A stretch of DNA of 33,200 nucleotides from Rubrivivax benzoatilyticus JA2 = ATCC BAA-35 (GCF_000190375.1 NZ_AEWG01000116.1:1-33200), one strand, 5' to 3'; positions 25,488-33,040 are shown, numbered from the stretch's first letter. Notes: generated by a model not told the origin, from the sequence alone. Made by a program: numbers and translations.

Positions 25488-26182
25488 GATGAGGATGCGG
25501 GCGTGCAGGGCGCGGGCTCCAGGAAGCCCCGCAGCGCGTCGTTGTGGTCGCGGATCCAGCCGAGCGTGGCCGACTCCCCGTGGCCGGGCAGGATCAGCGT
25601 GTCGTCGTCAAAGCCGTCCAGGATCGACCGGACGGACCGGCGCAGCTGCGTGGCGTCCTCGCCCGGCAGGCCGGCCAGGCCGACGCCGCGCGCGTACAGG
25701 GTGTCGCCGGTGAACAGTGCCTTGCCGATCTCGATCGCGCAGCTGCCGGGAGTGTGGCCGGGCACCGGGTGCCAGCGCACGGCCAGCCCGCCGATGTCCA
25801 GCGCCGGCGTGCCGTCGTCCACCCGCTCGGGGCGTGGCTGGCGCACGCGCGCCGGGATCCTGAACGCCATCAGCAGGAAGTTCGACGCGCCGAGCGTGCG
25901 CAGGTCGCGCTCGTGCAGGTAGACCGGGCAGCCGTGGCGCTCCTGGAAGTGGGCGGCCGAGCCGGCGTGGTCGAAGTGGCCGTGGGTGCAGACCACGGCG
26001 CGTGGTGTCAGCGCCAGCGCGGACAGCGCCTGCTCGATGCGCTCTGCGTCCAGGCCGGGATCGACCAGGATGCACTCGCCCGGCACGTCGGTGGCGTGCA
26101 GGTAGCAGTTGGACGGGAAGACCCCGTTGGCCAGGGTCCAGACACGGCCGGCCGAGCCCGCCACCGCGACGGCGATGCTCAC
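25484..26182 (-). CDS. Metallo-beta-lactamase-fold hydrolase, possible thioesterase
   Basis: A 232-residue protein with the metal-binding motif THGHFDH (66-72), VPGHTPGS (around 138-145), FTGDTLYARGVG (around 156) and LPGHG (around 198), as in glyoxalase II-like hydrolases. These cleave thioesters such as S-lactoylglutathione, and operon members of this type can act as acyl-ACP or acyl-CoA thioesterases. The GTG start lies one base after the upstream SDR stop, and the stop overlaps the KAS III start (ATGA). It may release or edit the acyl chain built by the neighbours; the substrate is inferred only from context. Confidence 0.85.
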   Translation of the reverse strand: MSIAVAVAGSAGRVWTLANGVFPSNCYLHATDVPGECILVDPGLDAERIEQALSALALTPRAVVCTHGHFDHAGSAAHFQERHGCPVYLHERDLRTLGASNFLLMAFRIPARVRQPRPERVDDGTPALDIGGLAVRWHPVPGHTPGSCAIEIGKALFTGDTLYARGVGLAGLPGEDATQLRRSVRSILDGFDDDTLILPGHGESATLGWIRDHNDALRGFLEPAPCTPASSS

Positions 26183-26183
26183 C

Positions 26184-26900
26184 TCAGTGCACCCCGCCGA
26201 GATAGAGCGTCTGCGCGGTGACGTAGCCGCTGCGCTCGGATGCGAAGAAATCGACGACGTTGGCGATGTCCTCGAAGCTCGCGTAGCGCGGCAGCGGCAG
26301 GCGCGCCACCACGGCGTCGATCTTGTCGCGCGGCAGCTGGCGCAGCATGTCGCTCTCGATCGCCGTGATGCCCAGCGTGTTGCAGGTGACGTTGAAGGCC
26401 GCCAACTCCCGGGCGAGCACGTTGGACAGCGTCGTCAGCCCGGCCTTGCAGGCCGCGTAGACCGAGTCGCCCTCGGGCTCCAGGGCGACGGCCATCGAGC
26501 TGATGTTGATGATGCGCCCCCACTTGGTCTTGCGCATCATCTTCGCCGCCTCGCGGGCCACCATGAACGGTGCGAGCAGGTTCAGCTCGACCATCGAGCG
26601 GGCGGCCGAGGCCGGCATCACGAGCGCGTACTGCGAGGTCAGCACGGCGGCGTTGTTGATCACGATGTCGATCGCCGTGCCCGAGCGGCGCAGCGCGGCG
26701 AACAGCTGCTGCACCGCGTCCGTGTCGGCGATGTCGGCCTGGCGGTGCTGATAGCGCTCGTGCCCGCAGGTGGCGGCCCCCCGGGACACGCCGACGACCT
26801 TCGCGCCTTCGTCCAGGAAGTGGCGCGTCAGCAGCGCGCCGACGCCGCGGCTGCTGCCGGTGACGAGCACGGTGCGGCCCTCGTACTTGCCTGCGCTCAT
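26184..26900 (-). CDS. Short-chain dehydrogenase/reductase (FabG-like)
   Basis: A 238-residue classical SDR. The cofactor motif TGSSRGVG is at 14-21, NNAA at 82-85, catalytic Ser at 134-135, and YxxxK is Y148-K152 (YAACK). It lacks a membrane or fused domain. FabG-like enzymes reduce beta-ketoacyl-ACP or oxidise hydroxyl groups of sugars; both are possible here. It sits between the longer ACP gene (seven bases upstream) and the metallo-hydrolase gene. It is not closely similar to the SDR half of the fusion at 23260, so the two probably act on different intermediates. Confidence 0.9.
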   Translation of the reverse strand: MSAGKYEGRTVLVTGSSRGVGALLTRHFLDEGAKVVGVSRGAATCGHERYQHRQADIADTDAVQQLFAALRRSGTAIDIVINNAAVLTSQYALVMPASAARSMVELNLLAPFMVAREAAKMMRKTKWGRIINISSMAVALEPEGDSVYAACKAGLTTLSNVLARELAAFNVTCNTLGITAIESDMLRQLPRDKIDAVVARLPLPRYASFEDIANVVDFFASERSGYVTAQTLYLGGVH

Positions 26901-26907
26901 CGCCCGA

Positions 26908-27207
26908 TCAACCCCGCGACAGCTGCCCGACGATGTAGTCGGCCAGCGTCGTCACGCTGGAGAACGGCGAGACCGGCTGGCTCATCGCGGTGTCGTCGGT
27001 CAGGCTGACCGTGCGGCCGAGCTCGTCGGCCACCGCCGTCTCGACGTCGACGATGACCGACACCAGCGACAGCGAGTCGAGCGAGGCGTCGGCGCCGAAC
27101 AGGCGCGTGTCCGGGGCCAGCGCGACGCGCTTGTCCGCGGCCAGCTCCTCGTTCAGGCTGCGCAGGGCTCGGTAGATGAGTTCGATGACTTCGGCTTGGC
27201 TGGCCAT
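26908..27207 (-). CDS. Acyl carrier protein (longer form)
   Basis: A 99-residue protein with the phosphopantetheine motif ADASLDSLSLVSVIVDVE (Ser45). The loop after the Ser helix is longer than in a standard ACP (VSLTDDTAMSQPVSPFSS). It is followed by a final helix VTTLADYIVGQLSR. It is the first of two ACPs in the island and lies next to an SDR and a GNAT enzyme. That position suggests it carries a chain that is reduced and then transferred to the sugar, which is an inference. A ribosome site GGAG lies before the ATG. Confidence 0.9.
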   Translation of the reverse strand: MASQAEVIELIYRALRSLNEELAADKRVALAPDTRLFGADASLDSLSLVSVIVDVETAVADELGRTVSLTDDTAMSQPVSPFSSVTTLADYIVGQLSRG

Positions 27208-27210
27208 GGT

Positions 27211-27822
27211 TCACTCCGGAGAGACGGACGGTGCAAGAGGCAGCCGGGCGGCTGCGATGAGCGATTCGAGCCTGGGGCGCGTGACCTCGCGGTACTCGTT
27301 TTCGAGCAGGCCGAAGACCACCGCGTCCTGCAGCCGGCCGTCGATGAACAGGTGCTGGCGCAGGCGCCCCTCCTGGACCATGCCCAGGTAGGTCTGCCAC
27401 TTGATCATGCGCCGGTTCTCCGACACGACGGTGCCCCAGACGCGGCGCAGCCGCAGCCGATCGAAGGCCAGCTCGTAGAGCAGCTTCATGGCCTCGGCGG
27501 CGGCCGGCAGCCCGGCGGCGGCCTGTTCGTCGCCGATCAGGAAGCGGCCCGGCTCGCCGACCCGGTTCACCGGGTCGATGCCGCTGAGCGAGAGCATGCC
27601 GATCGGCACCTGCTGCTTGGTCTGGATGACGAAGTTGTACTCCGACGCCGGGCGGCTGGCGATCCAGCGGCGCTGTTCGTCGACGGTCGTCGCGCCGCGA
27701 TGCAGCAGGGCGGCGCGTTCGCCCTGGCGCCAGGCCAGGGTGAGCGCGGCGTCCTCGGGCCGCAGCGGGCGCAGGTCGACGAACTCGCCGTGCAGGGTGC
27801 AGTGTTCCTCGTTGGACGTCAT
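27211..27822 (-). CDS. GNAT-family (RimJ/RimL-type) acyltransferase
   Basis: A 203-residue protein with the fold pattern of RimL/PseH-like N-acetyltransferases: VDLRPLRPEDAALTLAWRQ at the start, PIGMLSLSGIDPVNRVGEPGRFLIG for strands 4-5, and LLYELAFDRLRLRRVWGTVVSENRRMIKWQTYLGMVQEG at the end. PseH of this type acetylates an amino sugar nucleotide for flagellin glycosylation. Here it is a good candidate for acylating the dTDP-3-amino sugar made by FdtA and FdtB, because no FdtC-like hexapeptide acetyltransferase is present. The CoA-binding loop (DEQAAAGLP) departs from the usual Q/RxxGxG/A, so an ACP-linked donor is possible. The stop is three bases before the ACP start. Confidence 0.84.
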   Translation of the reverse strand: MTSNEEHCTLHGEFVDLRPLRPEDAALTLAWRQGERAALLHRGATTVDEQRRWIASRPASEYNFVIQTKQQVPIGMLSLSGIDPVNRVGEPGRFLIGDEQAAAGLPAAAEAMKLLYELAFDRLRLRRVWGTVVSENRRMIKWQTYLGMVQEGRLRQHLFIDGRLQDAVVFGLLENEYREVTRPRLESLIAAARLPLAPSVSPE

Positions 27823-27831
27823 GGTCGGGGT

Positions 27832-28752
27832 TCAGCAGACGACGAAGGCGGCGGCCGCCGGCACCGGCGCACCCGCCGAGGCGGGGGCGTGGGCGGTGGC
27901 GACGAAGGACTGCTCCAGCACGAAGCCCGCCGCGTGGAGATGCGCCAGGACCTCCTCGCCGCTGCGGTAGAGGTAGATGTGGTCGGCGTGCGCGGCGTTG
28001 AGCGCGGCGGTGATGAAGGCCTTGCCGCCCGGGGCGAGGCCGGCGCGCAGCGCGCGCAGGAACTCGACGGGGCGCTCCAGGTGTTCCAGCACCTCGACGC
28101 AGACCAGCCAGGGCACGGGATCGAGGCCGCCGTCGAGCACGTCGTGCTGGTGCATCGTGTAGCGCTGATCCAGACCGGCGGCCGCCAGGTGGCGCTCGGC
28201 GAAGCGGCAAGACGACGGGCTGATGTCGTAGCCGGCGCCGGTGGCCCGGGCCACGCGCGACAGGAGGCGGCGCGAGTAGAGCGCCGTGCCGACGCCGACC
28301 TCCGCGAAGCGCGGCTGCGCGCCGAGCGCCATCGGCGCCACGAAGGCCGTGTCGAAGAAGCGCAGCTGCCGATAGTGGTGCGGCCAGAGGAAGTGCGACA
28401 GCAGCAGGCCCGGCAGGTACTCCTGCATCATGTGCGCGTCGTTGAGGTAGACCTCGTCGGCGGCCTGCGCGTAGGACTTGACGGGATACGCGCCGCTGGC
28501 CTCGAAGGCCTTCTGCCGGCGCATCGAGTCCATCGCGAACGCGACGTAGCCCTTGACGGCCGCCTGCAGCGCCTCGTCGTCGGCGCAGAAGGTCTCGAGC
28601 ACCGACTCGAAGTCGGCGGCCCACTCGGCGCCGAAGCCGTCCATCGCGCGGCCGACGAGCGCGCGCGAGAGCCTGTACTTCTGGTCGAACAGCGCCTGCA
28701 GGCGTGTCAGCCAGGGCAGGGGGGCGGGATCTTGCGTGGAGCCTGGTTGCAT
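27832..28752 (-). CDS. SAM-dependent methyltransferase with unusual N-terminal domain
   Basis: A 306-residue protein. The C-terminal half is a class I methyltransferase: FAEVGVGTALYSRRL (from 149), GAGYDISPSSCRFAERHL, VCVEVLEHLERPVEFLRALRAGLAPGGKAFITAAL. The first 140 residues are a helical region I do not recognise (DEALQAAVKGYVAFAMDSMRRQKAFEASG; MQEYLPGLLLSHFLWPHHYRQLRFF). It probably methylates a sugar or the acyl group made by the island. The ATG at 28752 has an AGAGAG ribosome site and follows a hairpin after the large glycosyltransferase gene. The stop lies nine bases before the GNAT gene. Confidence 0.84.
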   Translation of the reverse strand: MQPGSTQDPAPLPWLTRLQALFDQKYRLSRALVGRAMDGFGAEWAADFESVLETFCADDEALQAAVKGYVAFAMDSMRRQKAFEASGAYPVKSYAQAADEVYLNDAHMMQEYLPGLLLSHFLWPHHYRQLRFFDTAFVAPMALGAQPRFAEVGVGTALYSRRLLSRVARATGAGYDISPSSCRFAERHLAAAGLDQRYTMHQHDVLDGGLDPVPWLVCVEVLEHLERPVEFLRALRAGLAPGGKAFITAALNAAHADHIYLYRSGEEVLAHLHAAGFVLEQSFVATAHAPASAGAPVPAAAAFVVC

Positions 28753-28779
28753 CGTTTGCTCTCTTTTGTGCCGGCGGCG

Positions 28780-28803
28780 GCCCCGATGCCGGCGCATCGG
28801 GGC
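28780..28803. repeat. Perfect hairpin between two island genes
   Basis: GCCCCGATGC (28780-28789) pairs perfectly with GCATCGGGGC (28794-28803) over a CGGC loop. It lies in the 59-base gap between the large glycosyltransferase and the methyltransferase. There is no T-run on the leftward strand, so it may attenuate, stabilise or process the transcript and not simply end it. Confidence 0.55.
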
Positions 28804-28811
28804 GCCCGGTC

Positions 28812-31484
28812 TCAGCCGCCGAAGATGCGGCGCACGGCGGCCTCGAACACCGGGCGAGAGTAGCTCTCCTCGTAGTGCGCGCGAGCCGCGCGGCTCAGTT
28901 CGGCGTGTCCGTCGACGGCGCGGCCGATGGCCTGCTGCAGCTCGGGCAGCGTCGCCCAGCCGAGCGTCGGGCTGGCGTAGACGCTGGTGTTGCCGAGCAC
29001 GGCGTGGCCGTCGTGCGCGTCGTGGAACACGACCGGGTAGCCGCAGCCCTGGGCCTCGATCGCCGCCCGGCCGCCGCCCGTCGGCGCGGAGCCGAGGTAG
29101 ACGGCGGCGTCGCCGAGATCGCGCAGCGTCTGCCAGAGCGAAGGCACGAGCCCCAGCGGCACGAAGCGCGCCGGGTCGAGCCCGTGCTGCCGCAGCTGCG
29201 CCCGCACCGCCGCGATCCAGGCGTCGTCGAGCGGCCCGATGTGGAAGAAGCTCCCCCGCACCGCCTGCAGCGCGGCGCAGACCAGGGCCTGCAGCGCCAG
29301 CGGCCCGTCGCGCCGGAACTTGGCCGGGTGGCCCGAGGTGACGACCGAGCAGTCCGGGCCGACGACGGCGGCGAAGCGCCGCATCCCCAGGTCTTCCACG
29401 AACAGCGGCAGCAGCTCGGCCTCGACGCCGAGGTGGCTGCTGCAGTGCTGCTGCATCGCGCCGGAGCAGTCGACGTGGCGCAGGCCGGGCAGGGTGTGGC
29501 CCAGCCCCGCGTTGTGGTCGCCGTGGTGCACGAGCACCTGCCGCGGGCCGCCGGCGCGCGGCGCGGCGACGAAGGGCAGCGGGTCCTGGTGGTGGGCGAA
29601 GTGGCCGATCGCCGCCGGCCGCATCGCCTCGATCAGGCGCTGCAGGTTCTGCACCTTCTGCAGCGGCGTGCCGGGCGGCAGCACGACGAAGGGGGCCGGC
29701 GCGAACTGGCGCTCCAGCCGCGCGGTGGCGTCCGGGTCCTGCGCGGTGCGCTCGAACAGGTCGGTGACGACGACGAGCGGGTGGTCGACGACCCGGGCCA
29801 CGTCGGCCAGCACGCGCGAGTGGCCGCCGAGCTCGTACAGCTCGGTCGCGATCAGCAGCGTGCCGCGGCGCGGGCCGGGCGGCAGCGCGCGTGCGTGGCG
29901 CGCCGCCAGGGTCTCCAGGTGACGGTCCAGCTGCGGGACGTACAGCGGGCCGGCGGCGTACTCGGGGCGGGTGTAGGTCCGGTGCACGCCGGCGATGATC
30001 TGGGCCAGCGCGGCGTCGTCCTCGCCGCGCGCGAGCAGCTCGTGGACCTTGCGGTCGACGCCGTCGAGCATCAGGTTCGCGCCCTCGGCGCGCGCGTCCG
30101 GGGTCTCGTCGGCCGGCGGGGGCGGTGCGCTGTCGGCGGCGCCGCAGAACGCCGCGTCGATCGTCCCGCACAGCGTCGGGATCGGCCCGAAGCCGGCGTG
30201 CTTGGCGCGCAGCACCCGTGCCGAGGCCTTGAACTCCTCGGGCAGCCGGTAGTCGTTGAGCGAGTTGTGGAACAGCGGCAGCCGCACGATGCGCGGGAAC
30301 ACGCGGTGGGTGCAGACCGCCGTCAGGCACAGGTCGGTGGCCCACAGGTGCCAGCCCAGCGCCGGGTCGATGGTGTGCACCGAGTCGCGCGCGACCACGA
30401 TCGCCAGCTCGTCGATCGACAGCGCGCGCTCGCCCTCGGGGTGGTCGAAGCGGTGCTGGCGGTCGATCACGAAGCCGGCCGGCCGAGTGCCGTCGGCGCT
30501 GTCGTTGACGGCGATGCCGGCGAAGCCGAGCAGCGTGGTCCGGCGCTCGGCCGGCGGGATCGCGTCGAGCACGGCGCCCAGCCGGGCGCCGAAGCCGCTC
30601 GGGAAGTAGACGTCCTGGTGGCACAGCAGCACCCAGTCGGCGTCGGCGCAGCGGGCGGCGGCGGCCGCGAGTGCCGCGGCCGGCGAGGCCGCACCTTCGC
30701 AGGTGACGACCTCGGCGTCGACCTCGCGCAGGCCCGGGGACTGGAGCACGTTGAGCTGCAGCTGGCGCGGCCGCGTGACCGGCACGACGACGGCGAAACG
30801 CGCCCGGCCGGCGCGCACCGGCTGGCCGTCGAAGCGGCGCTCGGCTTTCACCAGCAGCTCGCGCTGGCCGAGGTTGCGCAGCGCGGTGAGCGGCGGCATG
30901 CGCAGGCTGGCGGCCAGCGCCGCCACCGCCTCGGCAAGGGCGCCCGACGGCGGCTCGTCGCGCGTGGCGTCGAGCAGCTCGGGCATCCAGCCCTCGTCCA
31001 TCAGGCGCCGGTACAGCGCGGCGTACGACCAGCCGCCGCCGTGGTGCGGCCCGGCCGCCCGTTCGTCGTCGAGGTCGGCGCTCAGCGTGCGTTCGAGCTG
31101 CGACCAGTGCGCCGCGTTGGGCGCGAGCACGAACAGCTGCGCGCCCGGCGCCGCATGGCGCGCCAGGCCGGCCAGCAGGCCGGTGCAGGCCGCCGGCTGT
31201 GCCGGCAGCGCGAGCACGACGAGGTCCGCCGCGCAGGCCGGCGCCGACACGATCTCCGCGGCGTCCAGGCGCTGCCAGCGGCCGTCGGGATGGCGGGCCT
31301 GCCAGGCCTCGGCCAGACGGGTGTCGACGTCGACCAGCAGCAGGCTGCGGCCGGCGGGCAGCCGGGCCGCGCACAGGCCGAGCGCCTCCGCGGACGGCGC
31401 GTGCGGCACCGGCCCGGCAGGGGGGGGCACCACGGGCCTCGTGGACACCAGCGGCTCGCGAGAGGAGGAACGGTCGGATTGCAT
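28812..31484 (-). CDS. Large multidomain glycosyltransferase
   Basis: An 890-residue protein with three apparent parts. Residues 30-195 look like a degenerate class I methyltransferase-type fold (SLLLVDVDTRLAEAWQAR; AQLFVLAPN). Residues 228-440 look like a GT2/GT-A domain (FAVVVPVTRPRQLQLNVLQS; DADWVLLCHQDVYFPSGFG with an acidic metal-binding candidate at HQD 289-291; GFAGIAVNDSADGTRPAGFV). From 543 on lies a GT-B domain (LLIATELYELGGHSRVLADVARV; GRAAIEAQGCGYPVVFHD; YASPTLGWATLPELQQAIG). It could add two sugars in turn. It is the first gene of the leftward island, divergent from flhD. ATG 31484 is preferred over GTG 31514, but neither has a clear ribosome site. Confidence 0.83.
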   Translation of the reverse strand: MQSDRSSSREPLVSTRPVVPPPAGPVPHAPSAEALGLCAARLPAGRSLLLVDVDTRLAEAWQARHPDGRWQRLDAAEIVSAPACAADLVVLALPAQPAACTGLLAGLARHAAPGAQLFVLAPNAAHWSQLERTLSADLDDERAAGPHHGGGWSYAALYRRLMDEGWMPELLDATRDEPPSGALAEAVAALAASLRMPPLTALRNLGQRELLVKAERRFDGQPVRAGRARFAVVVPVTRPRQLQLNVLQSPGLREVDAEVVTCEGAASPAAALAAAAARCADADWVLLCHQDVYFPSGFGARLGAVLDAIPPAERRTTLLGFAGIAVNDSADGTRPAGFVIDRQHRFDHPEGERALSIDELAIVVARDSVHTIDPALGWHLWATDLCLTAVCTHRVFPRIVRLPLFHNSLNDYRLPEEFKASARVLRAKHAGFGPIPTLCGTIDAAFCGAADSAPPPPADETPDARAEGANLMLDGVDRKVHELLARGEDDAALAQIIAGVHRTYTRPEYAAGPLYVPQLDRHLETLAARHARALPPGPRRGTLLIATELYELGGHSRVLADVARVVDHPLVVVTDLFERTAQDPDATARLERQFAPAPFVVLPPGTPLQKVQNLQRLIEAMRPAAIGHFAHHQDPLPFVAAPRAGGPRQVLVHHGDHNAGLGHTLPGLRHVDCSGAMQQHCSSHLGVEAELLPLFVEDLGMRRFAAVVGPDCSVVTSGHPAKFRRDGPLALQALVCAALQAVRGSFFHIGPLDDAWIAAVRAQLRQHGLDPARFVPLGLVPSLWQTLRDLGDAAVYLGSAPTGGGRAAIEAQGCGYPVVFHDAHDGHAVLGNTSVYASPTLGWATLPELQQAIGRAVDGHAELSRAARAHYEESYSRPVFEAAVRRIFGG

Positions 31485-31751
31485 GGTGCGATGTTGCCGG
31501 CAGTCCGGCGCCACGAATGCGTCGAGCAGCGGGGTGATCCGGGTTCAGTTGCACGCCGCGGCCACCGCCGCCGCCGGGCCCCGGCGCCCGGCCGGACCGG
31601 ACGCCACGCCGTCGGCTTGTAGGAATTTGCCTGACACGACCCATGGAAAAACCGGGACTCAAGCGACGGAAGTAGCCCGATGTTGCCGCCCATCTCCGAT
31701 CCATACAGTTCGTATCACACCCGTCGCACCCCGACACACAGGAGCCCCGAG
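31485..31751. promoter_or_regulatory. Divergent region between glycan island and flhD
   Basis: These 267 bases must hold the promoters of flhDC (rightward) and of the glycan island (leftward). I see no clear sigma-70 or sigma-28 pair. Features present are a GC palindrome-rich stretch near 31570-31605, an imperfect inverted repeat TGTAGG/CCTGACA at 31618-31636 that could be an operator, and a good AGGAG ribosome site just before the flhD ATG. Confidence 0.5.
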
Positions 31752-32075
31752 ATGAACGCCGACCAGATCCTTGCCGAAATCCGCGAAGCCAACCTCTCGT
31801 ACCTGATGCTGGCCCAGAGCCTCATCCGCACCGACCGCGAGCAGGCCCTGTACCGCCTGGGCGTCAGCGAGGAGACCGCGACGCTGATCGCCACGCTGAC
31901 CCCGGCGCAGATGATGAAGATCGCCGGCGGCAACACGCTGCTGTGCCGCTTCCGCATGGACGACGACATCGTCTGGAGCCTGCTCACCAGCCACGGCAAG
32001 AGCTCGGCCAACGACGGCGTCTCGCGCCTGCACGCCTCCATCCTGATGGCCGGGCGCCATCAAGAAGCCGCATAA
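31752..32075 (+). CDS. flhD: Flagellar master regulator subunit FlhD
   Basis: A 107-residue helical protein starting MNADQILAEIREANLSYLML, with LAQSLIRTDREQALYRLGVSEE and MMKIAGGNTLLCRFRMDDD; C65 corresponds to the Cys that links the FlhD dimer. With FlhC it forms the complex that activates early flagellar genes. The ATG at 31752 has AGGAG eight bases before it and matches the family start, so upstream in-frame extension to 31680 is rejected. It is placed next to the glycan island, not beside motA. Confidence 0.97.
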   Translation: MNADQILAEIREANLSYLMLAQSLIRTDREQALYRLGVSEETATLIATLTPAQMMKIAGGNTLLCRFRMDDDIVWSLLTSHGKSSANDGVSRLHASILMAGRHQEAA

Positions 32076-32100
32076 CGAGCCCCCAAGCTCCCTCCCGGTC

Positions 32101-32235
32101 GCTGCCCCCCGAGGGCTGAGACCGGACACGGACGGTCCAGTGGACCGTGCGTGCCGGACGAAGGGCCGGGACACTGGCCCGGCGCGCCCTGCAAGGGCGC
32201 CTGGCGACGGACCGGCGGAGCCGGATCCGCGCCAG
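32101..32235. repeat. GC-rich palindromic repeat, copy 2 (between flhD and flhC)
   Basis: This region fills most of the 190-base flhD-flhC gap. It contains CCCCCC-GA-GGG near 32105, ACGGTCCA (32132-32139) with TGGACCGT (32141-32148), GCGCCCT (32184-32190) with AGGGCGC (32194-32200), and CTGGCG (32201-32206) with CGCCAG (32230-32235). Inside the last stem, 32208-32231 is identical to 6114-6137 after fliE. Several stable hairpins in the message could affect the flhD to flhC ratio. Confidence 0.75.
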
Positions 32236-32265
32236 TAGCTTGATGAAGACAACGGAGAAACGACC

Positions 32266-32832
32266 ATGGCCCGCAACAAGAGCATCCTGACCGAAGCCAA
32301 GCAGATCGAGCGCGCGGTCACGCTGATCAACCTCGGCGCGCGGCTGCAGGTGCTGGAAAGCGAGACCGACCTGAGCTACGAGCGCCTGCTGCGCCTGTAC
32401 AAGGAGGTCTCCGGCAAGAGTCCCAGCAAGGGCCAGCTGCCGTTCTCCACCGACTGGTTCATGACCTGGCAGCCGAACATCCATTCGAGCCTGTTCCTGA
32501 ACATCCACGAGTACCTGAACAAGGTCTCGGTCCTCGACGAGATCGACGTCGTCATCAAGGCCTACCAGCTGTACCTGGAGCAGATGCAGGCCCAGGGCCT
32601 GGAGCCGCTGCTGTCGGTGACGCGCGCCTGGCGCCTGGTGAAGTTCGTCGACAACGGCATGCTGACGATGACCGCCTGCAGCAAGTGCGGCGGCCACTAC
32701 GTCACCCACCCGCACGAGATCGCGCGCCACTACGTCTGCGGCCTGTGCAACCCGCCGGCGCGCGCCGGCAAGGGCAAGGCCGGCGGCCTGCAGCTCGCCG
32801 GCTGCCACGGCGAAGGCGAACTGGCGCACTGA
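32266..32832 (+). CDS. flhC: Flagellar master regulator subunit FlhC
   Basis: A 188-residue protein. The DNA-contacting helical part includes RAVTLINLGARLQVLESETDLSYERLLRLYKEVSGKSPSKGQLPFSTDWFMTW. The zinc site is formed by C138, C141, C158 and C161 (CSKCGG and CGLC). FlhD4C2 binds class 2 flagellar promoters through FlhC. It follows flhD after a 190-base gap that holds a palindromic repeat, much longer than the usual few bases, so coupling between the two is unlikely. A GGAG ribosome site is visible before the ATG, and a strong terminator follows. Confidence 0.97.
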   Translation: MARNKSILTEAKQIERAVTLINLGARLQVLESETDLSYERLLRLYKEVSGKSPSKGQLPFSTDWFMTWQPNIHSSLFLNIHEYLNKVSVLDEIDVVIKAYQLYLEQMQAQGLEPLLSVTRAWRLVKFVDNGMLTMTACSKCGGHYVTHPHEIARHYVCGLCNPPARAGKGKAGGLQLAGCHGEGELAH

Positions 32833-32919
32833 AGCATTCCGTCACGCCGGCGCCGCTCGAGCCGGCGCGCCGGCGGCCGATACAGCTTTCAACCGGCTTC
32901 ATTGCGTTGTCTCCTCCTG

Positions 32920-32935
32920 GCACAGGCTCCTGTGC
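32920..32935. repeat. Short perfect palindrome after flhC
   Basis: GCACAGG (32920-32926) and CCTGTGC (32929-32935) form a seven-base stem around CT, directly before the flhC terminator. It may be a binding site or an extra hairpin at the message end. Confidence 0.45.
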
Positions 32936-32940
32936 ATTCG

Positions 32941-32977
32941 GCGGCGGATCCCGGCAGGGTCCGCCGCTTTTCTTTTC
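32941..32977 (+). terminator. Intrinsic terminator of flhDC
   Basis: GCGGCGGA (32941-32948) pairs with TCCGCCGC (32960-32967), extended inward by a U-G and two C-G pairs around a five-base loop. TTTTCTTTTC follows on the plus strand. This is a strong Rho-independent terminator about 110 bases after the flhC stop. Confidence 0.92.
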
Positions 32978-33040
32978 TGGGCCGGCATTGCCCCGTTTCT
33001 CCGGCGCTTGCCGCCACGCGAGGCGCCGCACACTGCCCGC

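Noticed and set aside
18325..31484. Island as recently acquired DNA
   Set aside because: No integrase, IS, tRNA edge or flanking direct repeat was seen, and base composition and gene packing look like the neighbouring flagellar genes.
28704..31622. A 972-codon plus-strand open frame opposite the large glycosyltransferase
   Set aside because: Antisense shadow with no domain; the minus frame has recognisable glycosyltransferase motifs.
31680..31751. An in-frame upstream extension of FlhD to 31680
   Set aside because: The extra 24 residues have no family match, and a good AGGAG ribosome site sits directly before ATG 31752.
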